A stretch of 49,393 bases of DNA from Pelotomaculum isophthalicicum JI. Its GTDB lineage: Bacteria; Bacillota; Desulfotomaculia; Desulfotomaculales; Pelotomaculaceae. The position numbers and the translations under genes were made by a program. Under the pieces are notes generated by a model, which was not told where the DNA came from, did no database searches, and saw only the letters and a program-made list of their open reading frames with translations. How positions within the stretch are numbered: the first letter of the stretch is position 1; the number at the start of each line of letters is the position of its first letter. The stretch spans positions 1-49,393 of the forward strand of contig NZ_JAKOAV010000026.1 of the NCBI RefSeq assembly GCF_029478095.1. Reading direction: 5' to 3'. This document shows positions 8,114-16,929 of this stretch, one piece after another.

Positions 8114-9100
8114 ATGAATATTCTGGTAACGGGTGGCGCCGGTTATATCGGCAGCCACACCGTCCGTGCGCTTGTCAATAAAAAACACCGGGTGGTGGTG
8201 CTGGATAACCTATCCAAAGGGCATCCGGCAGCCGTCAAAGAGATAGAGTTAGTGCGGGGGGATACATCCGACAGACAATTGTTGAAACGTCTTCTTACCG
8301 GGTGTAATATTGAAGCGGTAATGCACTTTGCCGCCAGCAGCCTGGTTGGCGAGTCTGTTCGCCTGCCGTCTGATTACTACCGTAACAACGTGGTGAACGG
8401 TTTGACGCTGCTGGATGCCGCTGTTGAAGCCGGAGTGCGCTACTTTGTGTTTTCTTCAACCGCGGCGGTCTACGGTGAGCCTATTGAAGTGCCTATAACG
8501 GAAAACCACCCGGCGACCCCTTTAAATCCTTACGGGGCGACCAAGCTGGCTTTGGAAGGCGCGATGCGCTGGTACGGGGAGGCCTACGGCTTGCGCTACA
8601 CTTCCCTGCGTTATTTTAACGCAGCGGGAGCCGACCCGGCCGGAGATATCGGAGAGGATCACGAACCCGAAACCCATTTGATTCCCCTGGTGATGAAGGC
8701 GGCTCTTGGGTTGATACCGCAGCTTGAAATATTTGGGGACGATTATCCCACTCCGGACGGCACCTGTGTCAGGGACTATATTCACGTCAACGATCTGGCG
8801 GATGCTCATATTCTGGCCTTGGAGGCAATGGCGGGGGGGGCTGGTTCAAATATTTACAATCTGGGCAATGGCAACGGTTACTCTGTCCTGGAGGTAATCG
8901 AAACTGCTAAAGCTGTAACAGGCAGCTCTATTCCTGTAAAATACGCGGCGCGGCGGGCGGGTGACCCGGCGGTGCTGGTGGCGGGTTCGGAAAGAATCAA
9001 GGATGAATTGGGCTGGAGGCCAGCTTTCCCCGGCTTGCGTGAAATTATCGAGACAGCCTGGCGTTGGCACAGCAATCATCCCGGGGGATATGAAAAATAA
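8114..9100 (+). CDS. galE: UDP-glucose 4-epimerase
   Basis: This 328-aa short-chain dehydrogenase-type protein interconverts UDP-glucose and UDP-galactose with bound NAD, feeding cell-surface polysaccharide and galactose metabolism. The N-terminal GGAGYIG (7-13) is the NAD-binding glycine motif. The catalytic YxxxK is Y140/K144, preceded by FSSTAAVYG with the catalytic Ser/Thr. Length matches bacterial GalE. Start ATG 8114 has the site GAGAGGTGGAG. A phosphomannomutase/phosphoglucomutase follows after about 200 nt, consistent with sugar-nucleotide supply. A related 4-epimerase of N-acetylated sugars cannot be excluded. Confidence 0.93.
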   Translation: MNILVTGGAGYIGSHTVRALVNKKHRVVVLDNLSKGHPAAVKEIELVRGDTSDRQLLKRLLTGCNIEAVMHFAASSLVGESVRLPSDYYRNNVVNGLTLLDAAVEAGVRYFVFSSTAAVYGEPIEVPITENHPATPLNPYGATKLALEGAMRWYGEAYGLRYTSLRYFNAAGADPAGDIGEDHEPETHLIPLVMKAALGLIPQLEIFGDDYPTPDGTCVRDYIHVNDLADAHILALEAMAGGAGSNIYNLGNGNGYSVLEVIETAKAVTGSSIPVKYAARRAGDPAVLVAGSERIKDELGWRPAFPGLREIIETAWRWHSNHPGGYEK

Positions 9101-9248
9101 GCTATTAACCCTACAGTGTACTTGACAGTTGGTAAAATATTTATTGGCTGTTATTTTTACTGCTTCCGGCTGGTTATTTTAGAATAGATATGAATGGTTC
9201 TAATGGAACTAGCATATATAAAGTAAGTAATGTGCAAAAGTTAAAAAA

Positions 9249-9277
9249 TGGATAAGAAAGAGCATGCGTGTTATAAT
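9249..9277 (+). promoter_or_regulatory. Possible sigma-A promoter of the phosphohexomutase gene
   Basis: TATAAT (9272-9277) lies 17 nt after TGGATA (9249-9254), a weak -35. It is about 29 nt upstream of the GTG start, which would leave a very short leader. Confidence 0.4.
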
Positions 9278-9305
9278 TATTACTAACTATGATTAGAGGG
9301 GGTTA

Positions 9306-10691
9306 GTGGAGGCTATGATCAACCCGCAGATTTTTCGTCAATATGATGTCCGGGGAGTAGCCGGGCGTGATCTTACAGACGATACTGTTGAGTTGCTGGG
9401 AAAAGCCTTCGGCACATATGTCAGGAGATCCGGCACCAACAAGGTTTTAGTGGGCAGGGACAACCGTCTCAGCTCCGAGCGGTTGCGCAACGCTATAATT
9501 AACGGGCTGCTATCTACCGGCTGTGATGTAATCGACATTGGCCTGGTAGTCACACCGATGCTATACTACGCCAGGGTTCATTACGAGATTGATGGCGGGG
9601 TAATGATTACCGGGAGTCATAATCCGCCCGATGAAAACGGGTTCAAACTTGCTCTAGGCAGTGGTACCATATATGGCGCGGATATCCAAAAGCTGCAAAG
9701 TCTGATGGACGAAAAGGATTTTATTACAGGTTCGGGCAAACTGGAGAAGCGGGACGGGGTGCTGCCTTATCTGGCCATGCTGAAGGAAAAAATACATCTT
9801 GGACCGCGCAAGCTAAAAGTAGCGGTGGATTGCGGCAACGGAACGGCCGCTTTGTTTGCCGAACAGGTTTTGCACAACTGGGGCTGTGAGGTGGTCCCTT
9901 TGTATTGCACGTCTGACGGAGCTTTTCCGAACCACCAGCCCGACCCTGTCAAGACGGCGAATTTGGCTGATCTAAGAAAAGCTGTGACAGAGCAGGGGGC
10001 GGACCTGGGAGTTGCCTTTGACGGTGACGCGGACAGGATCGGGGTTGTGGACGGGTCCGGGGGGATTATCTGGGGAGACATGCTAATGTGTCTTTACTGG
10101 CGGGAAATAATGGCTAAACATCCCGGGGCGCAAGCAATCATCGAGGTAAAATGCTCCCAGGCTCTGGTGGACGAGGTTATCCGGTTGGGCGGAAAACCTT
10201 TCTTCTATAAAACGGGACACTCTTTGATTAAGGCGAAAATGAAAGAAGTCGGGTCTGTTTTTACCGGTGAGATGTCCGGGCATATGTTTTTTGCCGATGA
10301 GTATTATGGTTTCGACGACGCTTTTTATGCCGCCGGGCGGTTATTAAGAATTTTATCCCATTCAGATGAAAAGCTTTCGCAAATGCTGGCGGGCTTGCCA
10401 AAATATTATTCCACGGCGGAAACCAGGGTTCCCTGCCCTGATCAAGATAAGTTCGAGGTGGTGCGGGGGTTGGTGGAGCAGTTCAGAAAGGAATATGAAG
10501 TGATTGACGTCGACGGCGTACGGGTGTTGTTCGGCGACGGATGGGGATTGGTGCGCGCATCCAATACTCAGCCGGTTTTAGTGGCCCGTTGCGAGGCGAA
10601 ATCGAAAGAAGGCCTGCAGCGGATCTGTTCGATTATGCAGGCGGCGCTGGAGAAATTTCCGCAAGTTGAGCACTTTGAGTGGGATTATTAG
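9306..10691 (+). CDS. Phosphomannomutase/phosphoglucomutase
   Basis: This 461-aa alpha-D-phosphohexomutase moves phosphate between C1 and C6 of glucose or mannose phosphates. The active-site serine is S104 in TGSHNPP (102-108), the Mg-binding loop is DGDADR (239-244), the sugar-specificity loop is GEMSGH (321-326) and the phosphate-binding loop is RASNTQP (417-423). GEMSGH is typical of the dual-specific AlgC/ManB class. GTG 9306 behind GAGGGGG and ATG 9315 behind GGAGG are both possible starts. A terminator follows, so it is probably the end of its transcript. Confidence 0.93.
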   Translation: MEAMINPQIFRQYDVRGVAGRDLTDDTVELLGKAFGTYVRRSGTNKVLVGRDNRLSSERLRNAIINGLLSTGCDVIDIGLVVTPMLYYARVHYEIDGGVMITGSHNPPDENGFKLALGSGTIYGADIQKLQSLMDEKDFITGSGKLEKRDGVLPYLAMLKEKIHLGPRKLKVAVDCGNGTAALFAEQVLHNWGCEVVPLYCTSDGAFPNHQPDPVKTANLADLRKAVTEQGADLGVAFDGDADRIGVVDGSGGIIWGDMLMCLYWREIMAKHPGAQAIIEVKCSQALVDEVIRLGGKPFFYKTGHSLIKAKMKEVGSVFTGEMSGHMFFADEYYGFDDAFYAAGRLLRILSHSDEKLSQMLAGLPKYYSTAETRVPCPDQDKFEVVRGLVEQFRKEYEVIDVDGVRVLFGDGWGLVRASNTQPVLVARCEAKSKEGLQRICSIMQAALEKFPQVEHFEWDY

Positions 10692-10721
10692 AAACATTTA
10701 TTTTATTAAATGACAAGAAAG

Positions 10722-10753
10722 AAAAGCCGATCTGTGAAAGACGGCTTTTTTTT
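10722..10753 (+). terminator. Rho-independent terminator
   Basis: An 8-bp stem (10722-10729 with 10742-10749) with a 12-nt loop ends in a T8 run. It closes the phosphohexomutase transcript and isolates the downstream efflux unit. Confidence 0.85.
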
Positions 10754-10824
10754 GTGTTTAGCCGCATTGCATACCAAAGGCCGGCCAATGACGAATTTGT
10801 TCTTGTTATATTTGAAGTTAATCC

Positions 10825-10854
10825 TTGACAACGGTAAAAAATGAGAGATATACT
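10825..10854 (+). promoter_or_regulatory. Sigma-A promoter of the marR-efflux unit
   Basis: A perfect TTGACA (10825-10830) is followed after 18 nt by TATACT (10849-10854). The palindromic operator candidate at 10858-10873 begins directly downstream, in the initiation region. Confidence 0.75.
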
Positions 10855-10857
10855 TTA

Positions 10858-10873
10858 ATTCATGAATCATTCA
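10858..10873. promoter_or_regulatory. Candidate MarR operator
   Basis: Two overlapping palindromes, ATTCATGAAT (10858-10867) and TGAATCATTCA (10863-10873), lie just after the -10 box and before marR. AT-rich inverted repeats in this position are the usual autoregulatory site of MarR dimers. Binding is inferred, not shown. Confidence 0.55.
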
Positions 10874-10904
10874 AAATATTAACTATTTAAACGAGGGAGT
10901 GAAT

Positions 10905-11348
10905 ATGGATTCTGAAAAACTAAACCTTTATCTGGAGCGCCTGGATGAAGTCTTTCAACACATAGCCCGGCGTTTGCATGCGGAACTGGCTCAAAATATG
11001 GTTAACGGCATAACAATGAGCCAGTTTGTCGTGTTAAAAAAGCTCAATGAAAAGGGAAGGGTCACTGTTTCTGAAGTTGCCGAGGGACTGAATGTTTCAT
11101 TGAGCGCCATTACCGCCCTGGCTGACCGGCTGCATAAAGCAGGCCTGGTGGACAGGTGCCGTGATGAACAAGACCGTCGTCTGGTGTTGCTTACGTTAAC
11201 CGCAGAAGGGGAAAATACTGTTTCGACCTGCCGGAAGGCCCGCTCAAAGGTGGTCGAGAAATACTTGAGCAAGTTGCCGGAAGAAGATGTTAAACATCTC
11301 GTTCAGATATACGAAAAAGTCTTGGCCTTAATGAGGGCGGAAGGCTAA
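10905..11348 (+). CDS. MarR-family transcriptional regulator
   Basis: This 147-aa protein has the winged helix-turn-helix of MarR regulators (about residues 30-105): a recognition-helix region (VSEVAEGLNVSLSAITALADRL) and the wing signature DEQDRR. Flanking helices would form the dimer interface. ATG 10905 is preferred over GTG 10899 because of its spacing from GAGGG. The gene heads a unit with an HlyD-type adaptor and an EmrB-type transporter, so it most likely represses its own operon and responds to a transported compound. Confidence 0.88.
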   Translation: MDSEKLNLYLERLDEVFQHIARRLHAELAQNMVNGITMSQFVVLKKLNEKGRVTVSEVAEGLNVSLSAITALADRLHKAGLVDRCRDEQDRRLVLLTLTAEGENTVSTCRKARSKVVEKYLSKLPEEDVKHLVQIYEKVLALMRAEG

Positions 11349-11409
11349 TAGCAAGTCTGGTATCAGTGCCGTTTGCGCGGAGCAATTATGTATTCTGTTT
11401 TTAGGGGAG

Positions 11410-12072
11410 ATGAAGGTGAAGAAGAAGGGCCTATTTATTGGTGTGCTGGTGGCTATGGTAGTTACACTCGCGGCAGTATCGGGCTATTACTGGTACAAGA
11501 ACGCGCATTATGTGGATACTGAAGACGCGAGTGTGACGGGAACGATAGTGAAAGTCAGTCCCCAAGTTACGTCAAGGTTGATTGAGATAAACGTTGGTGA
11601 AGGTGATACGGTGCGGGCGGGGGACATTATTGCCAGACAGGACGATATTTCTCTGCCGACAGCCACTAGTGTGGATTTAACTGTAATCAAGGCGCCGATA
11701 AAAGGGACTATTTTGAAGAAGGTCGGCAATGTCGGCGAGGTGGGAACGCCGGGCTCGGCAGTGGTGATGATGGCGGACCTGAGTGATCTTTACATCACTG
11801 CGAACGTGGAAGAAACCGACTTATATAAAGTAAAATTGGGCCAAAAGGTGGACTTTACCGTCGACAGTATCCCGGGCATAAATTTTTACGGAGAGGTTTA
11901 CTCACTGGGGGAGGCCACTGCTTCTACTTTTTCCCTGCTGCCCGCCCAGAACACCAGCGGCAGTTTTACTAAGGTAGTGCAAAGGGTGCCGGTTAAAATA
12001 AGCATTAAGAACAACCAAGGCCAAAGATTGCTGCCGGGCATGAACGCCATAGTCAGAATCCACGTTAAATGA
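11410..12072 (+). CDS. HlyD/EmrA-type efflux adaptor, short form
   Basis: This 220-aa protein has one N-terminal membrane anchor (about 8-27), then the two half-lipoyl motifs (about 45-77 and 88-120) and a beta-barrel domain. In EmrA these halves are separated by a long coiled-coil hairpin that reaches TolC. Here only about 10 residues separate them (QDDIS to TVIKAP), so the hairpin is absent. That fits a single-membrane Gram-positive cell with no outer-membrane channel to contact. The MFS gene starts 11 nt downstream, so the two act as a pair. Start ATG 11410 follows GGGGAGATGA. Confidence 0.88.
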   Translation: MKVKKKGLFIGVLVAMVVTLAAVSGYYWYKNAHYVDTEDASVTGTIVKVSPQVTSRLIEINVGEGDTVRAGDIIARQDDISLPTATSVDLTVIKAPIKGTILKKVGNVGEVGTPGSAVVMMADLSDLYITANVEETDLYKVKLGQKVDFTVDSIPGINFYGEVYSLGEATASTFSLLPAQNTSGSFTKVVQRVPVKISIKNNQGQRLLPGMNAIVRIHVK

Positions 12073-12083
12073 GGTGAGCGGCA

Positions 12084-13745
12084 GTGGAAAGTGATATGAA
12101 CCCACCGTCTCAGATGCAAACTGCCGCTGCCGGGAAAAACGGACCGGGCGGCGGACCACCGGGGACAGGAGAAACGGTTTCAGGGAAATTCCCTTTGGCT
12201 GCCTTGCTTACTCTGGTTGTTGGCGGGTTTATGGCCATTCTTGACGGCAGTATTGTCAATGTGGCCCTGCCGAAAATGATGTCCATTTTCGGGGTGACGG
12301 CGGACGAGGTGCAGTGGGTGATGACCGCCTACCTGCTGGCATCGGGTGTCGTTGTGCCGGTAACAGGGTATCTGGGCGACCGCTTCGGAATGAAAAGCAT
12401 GTACATATTTTCCCTGGTCTCATTTACGGCCGGTTCCTTAATTTGCGGATTGGCCTGGAGCAACAATTCTTTGGTCGCGGCAAGGGTGATCCAGGCGGTC
12501 GGTGGCGGCATGATTATGCCGGTGAGCATGTCCATGATTTACCTGATCGTGCCGAGGGAAAAAATAGGCATGGCCCTGGGGATCTGGGGCATCGCCGCCA
12601 TGGCGGCGCCGTCCATCGGGCCGACTCTCGGCGGCTATCTGGTCGACCACTTTAGCTGGCAGTGGATATTTACAATTAATATACCGGTTGGTCTGGGGGC
12701 TACTTTCCTGGCTGTGGCGTTATTACATGAGACCCCCAGGAGAACAGACCTGAAGCCGGATATTCCAGGCATTGTTTTAAGCGCGGCTGCTTGTTTCGCC
12801 TTGCTGCTGGCGCTCAGCGAAGGACAGGACAAAGGGTGGACTTCGCTTTATATTGTCGACTTGTTTATCTTTTCCGGGTTTACGGCAATACTATTTATTA
12901 TATGGGAACTGAACACGCCGGAGCCATTGGTAGATATCAGACTCTTAAAAAATACGACATTTGCGATCAGCTTGGTTTGCTTGAGCATCGTTACTGTAGG
13001 CATGTTTTCCGCGATTTTTATGATACCGCTTTTTGCCCAGAGTATTCAGGGGTATACACCGATGCAAACCGGATTGATGATGATGCCCATGGCCTTGGTT
13101 ATGGGAGTGATGATGCCTATCAGCGGGCGGTTATTCGACAAACTCGGGGCTACCCCGTTATGCCTGATAGGCTTGACCATCGCCGCGATCACAACATATC
13201 ACCTGCACACGATAACCTATGATATCAGTTTCCGGCAGATGCAATGGCTTTTGGTGGAAAGGTCGTTAGGATTGGGATTGTGTATGATGCCGTTGACTAC
13301 GGCAGGTATGAACACTATTCCGCATTTTTTGATTGCCAGGGCTTCCGCGCTTAGTAATTTGATCAGACAGGTATCTGCTTCTTTCGGCATTGCTTTTCTC
13401 ACATACGTTATGCTGCAACGCCAGCAATACCACGTTGCCTGGTTGGGGGACGCATTGAACTGGTTTTCCCCGGCAGCCGTGGGGGCGCTCCGGCAGATTC
13501 AGAATTTGCTGGCGCAGACTGGGTCGGGTGAAGCGGGCGCTATTGCCGTCTTGTATTCCATAGTGCGCCGGGAGGCTTATATATCCGGAATTGCCGACGC
13601 TTTTATCGTCAGCTCATTAATTATCTGCCTGGGAATACCACTAGTTTTTTCACTTAGCAAAAAACGTGTCGAAGCCACCAGATTAACGGAATACAAGAGA
13701 TACGCCCACATGGCGCCGCAAGGTCCCCCGCCTTCCGGTACATAA
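12084..13745 (+). CDS. DHA2-family MFS drug-efflux transporter (EmrB/QacA type)
   Basis: This 553-aa polytopic protein is a proton-coupled multidrug exporter of the 14-helix DHA2 family. The family motif LDGSIVNVALP is at about 53-63 in helix 1, and the MFS motif A, GYLGDRFGMKS, is at about 95-105 in the loop after helix 2. A 35-residue Gly/Pro-rich cytoplasmic tail precedes helix 1. GTG 12084 has GAGGTGA at good spacing; ATG 12096 is an alternative. It is the last gene of the marR-hlyD-MFS unit. Substrate unknown. Confidence 0.92.
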   Translation: MESDMNPPSQMQTAAAGKNGPGGGPPGTGETVSGKFPLAALLTLVVGGFMAILDGSIVNVALPKMMSIFGVTADEVQWVMTAYLLASGVVVPVTGYLGDRFGMKSMYIFSLVSFTAGSLICGLAWSNNSLVAARVIQAVGGGMIMPVSMSMIYLIVPREKIGMALGIWGIAAMAAPSIGPTLGGYLVDHFSWQWIFTINIPVGLGATFLAVALLHETPRRTDLKPDIPGIVLSAAACFALLLALSEGQDKGWTSLYIVDLFIFSGFTAILFIIWELNTPEPLVDIRLLKNTTFAISLVCLSIVTVGMFSAIFMIPLFAQSIQGYTPMQTGLMMMPMALVMGVMMPISGRLFDKLGATPLCLIGLTIAAITTYHLHTITYDISFRQMQWLLVERSLGLGLCMMPLTTAGMNTIPHFLIARASALSNLIRQVSASFGIAFLTYVMLQRQQYHVAWLGDALNWFSPAAVGALRQIQNLLAQTGSGEAGAIAVLYSIVRREAYISGIADAFIVSSLIICLGIPLVFSLSKKRVEATRLTEYKRYAHMAPQGPPPSGT

Positions 13746-13752
13746 ATTGCTT

Positions 13753-13788
13753 CCCCTTCGCTCAAAATAAAAGAAAAAAGCGGAGGGG
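13753..13788 (+). promoter_or_regulatory. Hairpin that would mask the ribosome-binding site of the SpoIID-like gene
   Basis: CCCCTTCGCT (13753-13762) pairs with AGCGGAGGGG (13779-13788) with a single G-U pair. The second arm contains the ribosome-binding site of the gene at 13794. The loop is A-rich (16 nt). It may limit translation or act as a weak terminator for the efflux unit. Confidence 0.5.
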
Positions 13789-13793
13789 TTAAT

Positions 13794-14756
13794 ATGTTCC
13801 GGCAACCTGTAACCAGAATGTCCCTGCTTCTGCTTATTACTGCTGTACTAGCCGCGGGTTGTGCTGCCGGGCCGGCGCCCAAACCGGCGCCCAATCAGGT
13901 TTCACAAGTACCGCAGGGTGACGAGCCGACTATTTCTCTTTTTGACAACAAGACCGGCGAGCGAAAAAACATTAAGCTGGAAGATTATGTCCAAGGAGTG
14001 GTTGCGGCGGAGATGGACACCAAGTGGCCGGTTAACGCCCTCGCCGCCCAAGCGATACTGGCCCGCACTTTTACCATGGAAAATATTAAAGAAGGCCGGG
14101 TTAAGCAGATGCATGGCACAGACGCCTCCACCAGTGTGGAAGAGTTTCAGGCTTACGACCCGTCTAAGATTAACGATAATGTCCGCCAGGCGGTAGAGCG
14201 CACCAGGGGCGAAGTGGTAACTTCCGGCGGCAACTTTATCCATGCTTGGTTTTCTGCTTGTGACGGCGGAATCTCGTCCACCGCGGAAGAAGGGCTGGCT
14301 TACACAAAGGAACCTACTCCTTACGTGAAGGGAGGGTTCCAGGACGGTTGCCTGTCCATCACGGAACCTAAAAACAAGTCCTGGGAGGTCAGAATCCCCG
14401 TCAGTCAAGTCGCGGCGGCGGTGAAGAAGACAACCGGCAAGGACCCCGGACCTGTAACCTCGGCTTCGATAGCGCAAAAGGGACCTTCCGGACGGGCGGA
14501 GCGGCTCAAAATAGGCAGCGAGACAGTTGGCGGGCCCGCTCTGAGACTGGCCTTGGGCAGCGAAAAAGTACGGTCGATGCTGCTCTCGGACATCCGGGTG
14601 GAAGGCGGTGAACTGGTTCTCGCGGGGAAGGGCTTCGGACATGGAGTCGGCATGTGCCAGTGGGGGGCCAGGTTGATGGCGGAACAGGGCAAGTCCCCTG
14701 AAGATATTGTAAAATCTTATTTTAAAGACATAGATATTCAAAAACAGTGGAAGTAA
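13794..14756 (+). CDS. SpoIID/LytB-domain lipoprotein
   Basis: This 320-aa protein begins with a lipoprotein signal peptide ending in the lipobox LAAGC (C23), so it is probably anchored on the outer face of the membrane. From about residue 45 it matches SpoIID, the peptidoglycan lytic transglycosylase needed for engulfment. The catalytic glutamate is probably E73 in VVAAEMDTKWPVNALAAQAI. The conserved HAWFSACDGG and GFGHGVGMCQWGA segments are present. Unlike true SpoIID, which has a membrane anchor, it is a lipoprotein and stands alone behind an efflux operon. It may therefore be a paralogue acting in spore or vegetative wall remodelling. Confidence 0.88.
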   Translation: MFRQPVTRMSLLLLITAVLAAGCAAGPAPKPAPNQVSQVPQGDEPTISLFDNKTGERKNIKLEDYVQGVVAAEMDTKWPVNALAAQAILARTFTMENIKEGRVKQMHGTDASTSVEEFQAYDPSKINDNVRQAVERTRGEVVTSGGNFIHAWFSACDGGISSTAEEGLAYTKEPTPYVKGGFQDGCLSITEPKNKSWEVRIPVSQVAAAVKKTTGKDPGPVTSASIAQKGPSGRAERLKIGSETVGGPALRLALGSEKVRSMLLSDIRVEGGELVLAGKGFGHGVGMCQWGARLMAEQGKSPEDIVKSYFKDIDIQKQWK

Positions 14757-14783
14757 GAAGAAGGCAAAACGCCTTCTTTTTTT
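14757..14783 (+). terminator. Rho-independent terminator
   Basis: An 8-bp stem (14758-14765 with 14771-14778), a 5-nt loop and a T7 tail directly follow the SpoIID-like stop codon. Confidence 0.9.
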
Positions 14784-14916
14784 GGTATAAATGAATTGAC
14801 ACAGCATATGATTGAATTAGGTTTCTCCGTCACTTTGCAAGCTGCCTGGCCGAAAGAGGGCGGCTTTAAAGGAAATGAGACCTATAAGCACGATGATTAA
14901 TTAAGGAATGATGGAA

Positions 14917-15189
14917 ATGAGCGAACAGGCTGGCCACAGTGTGGCAATAAATGGACGCAAACAATTGACCATGGAAGGCGTCCAGCACGTTGACAGCTTC
15001 AACGAGTCGGAGATAATCTTGGAAACCAACATGGGCATGGTGATTTTGAAGGGTGACGGGATGCATATTACCCAACTCAATCTGGAAACCGGCTCCATTG
15101 AAGCGGAAGGGTTTTTTGCTTCACTTCAGTATGTGGAAGGCAAGGGAAAAGGCAAAGGGAAAAGATTTCTGGGTAGAATATTAAAATAA
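14917..15189 (+). CDS. yabP: Sporulation protein YabP
   Basis: This 90-aa protein matches YabP, a small spore-coat-assembly protein of Firmicutes made in the mother cell. The conserved pattern is seen: a start like GRKQLTMEGVQHVDSFNESEI, then ILETNMGMVILKGDGMHI and QLNLETGSIEAEG, a beta-rich repeat. ATGs at 14908, 14911 and 14917 are in frame; 14917 has the best distance from AAGGA. The C-terminal KGKGKGK tail is basic. yabQ follows after a terminator, as in other spore formers. Confidence 0.85.
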   Translation: MSEQAGHSVAINGRKQLTMEGVQHVDSFNESEIILETNMGMVILKGDGMHITQLNLETGSIEAEGFFASLQYVEGKGKGKGKRFLGRILK

Positions 15190-15224
15190 ATTCTGTGCCA
15201 AAATAGTCTCTCTTAACCCGCTAG

Positions 15225-15250
15225 AAAAAAGCGCCTGGGGCGCTTTTCTT
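15225..15250 (+). terminator. Terminator between yabP and yabQ
   Basis: A 9-bp stem (15227-15235 with 15239-15247) with a 3-nt loop is flanked by A and T runs, so it could act in either direction. It splits a pair usually co-transcribed and would allow different yabP and yabQ levels. Confidence 0.75.
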
Positions 15251-15332
15251 CGTTGCTTGGGAAATTACGCTTTTTTTATTTTGCTTTATCGAGGAGTGGG
15301 TGAGTCCTAAGATAAGTGGGGGGAGTTTTGTC

Positions 15333-15890
15333 ATGGAACCGCTAGTCAACCAGATATATGCTTTTGCGGCAACTTTGGTTATCGGGGCGATAGCCGGTTT
15401 TTGTTACGATTATTATCTGGTGGTCAGGGGAGTATTTAAGCTGAAAAAAGTAGGCACCTGCCTGGGAGATATTATTTTTTGGCTTTTTACTACCACCTTG
15501 GTTTTTACCTTGCTCATTTTGGGAAATTGGGGGGTTGTTCGTTTATATGTTTTTATTGGTTTGGGTCTGGGGGCCTTGCTTTATTTTCAATCCCTTAGCG
15601 TAGTTATGCGCCGGTTGGTCAGGTTTAAATTTTACCTGCTTTACGAAATCTGGAAATTAATAGTCAGAATAGCATTGTTTTTTTGGAAAATTATTATTTT
15701 CCCTGTCCGCTTGCTGTTTCTTATATTGTCTTACCCGTTAAATCTTTTGCGGGTGATTTTTAACAAAACCGGCAGCCGGCTCAAAGGGATATTCTATAAC
15801 CTTCTGGGGAAACGCGTGGAGAGAGGAATTATCAGATTAAAAGCGAAACTATCCGCCCTGGCTTTTTGGAAAAAAAGAAAAGATGACTAG
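15333..15890 (+). CDS. yabQ: Spore cortex protein YabQ
   Basis: This 185-aa membrane protein has about four to five hydrophobic segments, at roughly 7-28, 44-62, 66-84 and 105-150. The GFCYDYYLVVR start and the position after yabP match YabQ, needed for cortex formation. The C-terminal region is strongly basic (KKRKDD end) and probably cytoplasmic. ATG 15333 is chosen because GGGGGAG lies 9 nt upstream and the alignment with YabQ begins there. Confidence 0.85.
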   Translation: MEPLVNQIYAFAATLVIGAIAGFCYDYYLVVRGVFKLKKVGTCLGDIIFWLFTTTLVFTLLILGNWGVVRLYVFIGLGLGALLYFQSLSVVMRRLVRFKFYLLYEIWKLIVRIALFFWKIIIFPVRLLFLILSYPLNLLRVIFNKTGSRLKGIFYNLLGKRVERGIIRLKAKLSALAFWKKRKDD

Positions 15891-15959
15891 TCCCCTCGAC
15901 ATTGCCATCCTCAAAATCGGCAATTAATATTATGTTCATGAGAAAATTTTATTACCTGA

Positions 15960-16661
15960 CTAGGAATTAATAAACTTATTAAACAAATCCAATATCCTGA
16001 AGCGAAATTCCACCTTCGTATGAATTTCGTCGGTTAACGCATTACTGCCGGGTTCTTGCGTCGCAAAATTTTCCGATACGGCGCCGGCGTTTGTAAATTC
16101 TTCCGTGAGAGAGCTGTTTGGCGCCGTTAATGATGAAGCTGAATTATAGCTTTCCGGCAGATCCACTGTCGTTCCTTTGGGCATATCCACAAAACAAAGG
16201 GGTGGAAAGAGAACGCACCACCAATTGGCTCCGCCGCCTGAACCGATAACAACCTGTACCGACTCATAGTCACCGGCCGGGAGCACAAAAGGACCGTAGT
16301 GTTTTGTCGGGAAAGTAAAGTTGTCAAGTTTTACATCTACAGAATAATCTTTCCCTTCAGCATTGATTTCCCTGGCAGCGATTTCTTTGATTTTGCCAAG
16401 GTTGGCCGCGGCGATTTCCCTGGCTGTAAAGATATTGCCAGCTTCAAGGAATTCCGGTGAAATATACCGGATTATTTCGTCGCGCACTTTTCTTTTGAGT
16501 TCCTGGTCAACAACACAGTCACTGTTTGCCACAATATGCAAACGGATTAATTGATCGGACGGATATGTTGTATCCTGAGTTTTATTATTCCAGGTGCATG
16601 CGAAGAGTAATACTGTCAGAGTTGTAAGGACTAACGGTATGAATTTATACTTGCTGTTCAA
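15960..16661 (-). CDS. spoIIR: Stage II sporulation protein R
   Basis: This 233-aa exported protein has an N-terminal hydrophobic segment (about 5-22). SpoIIR is made in the forespore and signals across the septum to activate SpoIIGA processing of pro-sigma-E. The diagnostic elements are LIRLHIVANSDC, DQELKRKVRDEI and GGGANWWCVLFPPLCFVD. It is convergent with yabQ and divergent from the HTH-divIC pair. In many genomes spoIIR lies elsewhere, so its position inside the yabPQ-divIC block is a local rearrangement. A sigma-F promoter is expected but could not be placed confidently. Confidence 0.92.
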   Translation of the reverse strand: MNSKYKFIPLVLTTLTVLLFACTWNNKTQDTTYPSDQLIRLHIVANSDCVVDQELKRKVRDEIIRYISPEFLEAGNIFTAREIAAANLGKIKEIAAREINAEGKDYSVDVKLDNFTFPTKHYGPFVLPAGDYESVQVVIGSGGGANWWCVLFPPLCFVDMPKGTTVDLPESYNSASSLTAPNSSLTEEFTNAGAVSENFATQEPGSNALTDEIHTKVEFRFRILDLFNKFINS

Positions 16662-16929
16662 AGAGATTTACCCCATTTCGTGTCCGTAATTGTTGCAATT
16701 GAGATTAGTTCACGCCGATATTTATTGTTAGTTGGTTGCTTGTCAGACATAGGTCTAACAATATGATTGCCATTTTATGGTTATTTAATCGTGTAACGGT
16801 TGATAATTCAGCAAACTATGAAAATTTTTCATTGACTTGCAGGAGTATCATTATTAGTGTAGAAAATATGTAGTTAGTTTGTACATAATATGTGGACAAT
16901 CAGGTTGAAAAGTTGCTGGGGCGGTAGTT

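Noticed and set aside
9123-9160. TTGACA after galE as a promoter
   Set aside because: No acceptable -10 hexamer lies 16-18 nt downstream.
13902-14807. 301-codon minus-strand frame opposite the SpoIID-like gene
   Set aside because: It is the mirror of a well-supported lipoprotein gene, with implausible composition and no start signal.
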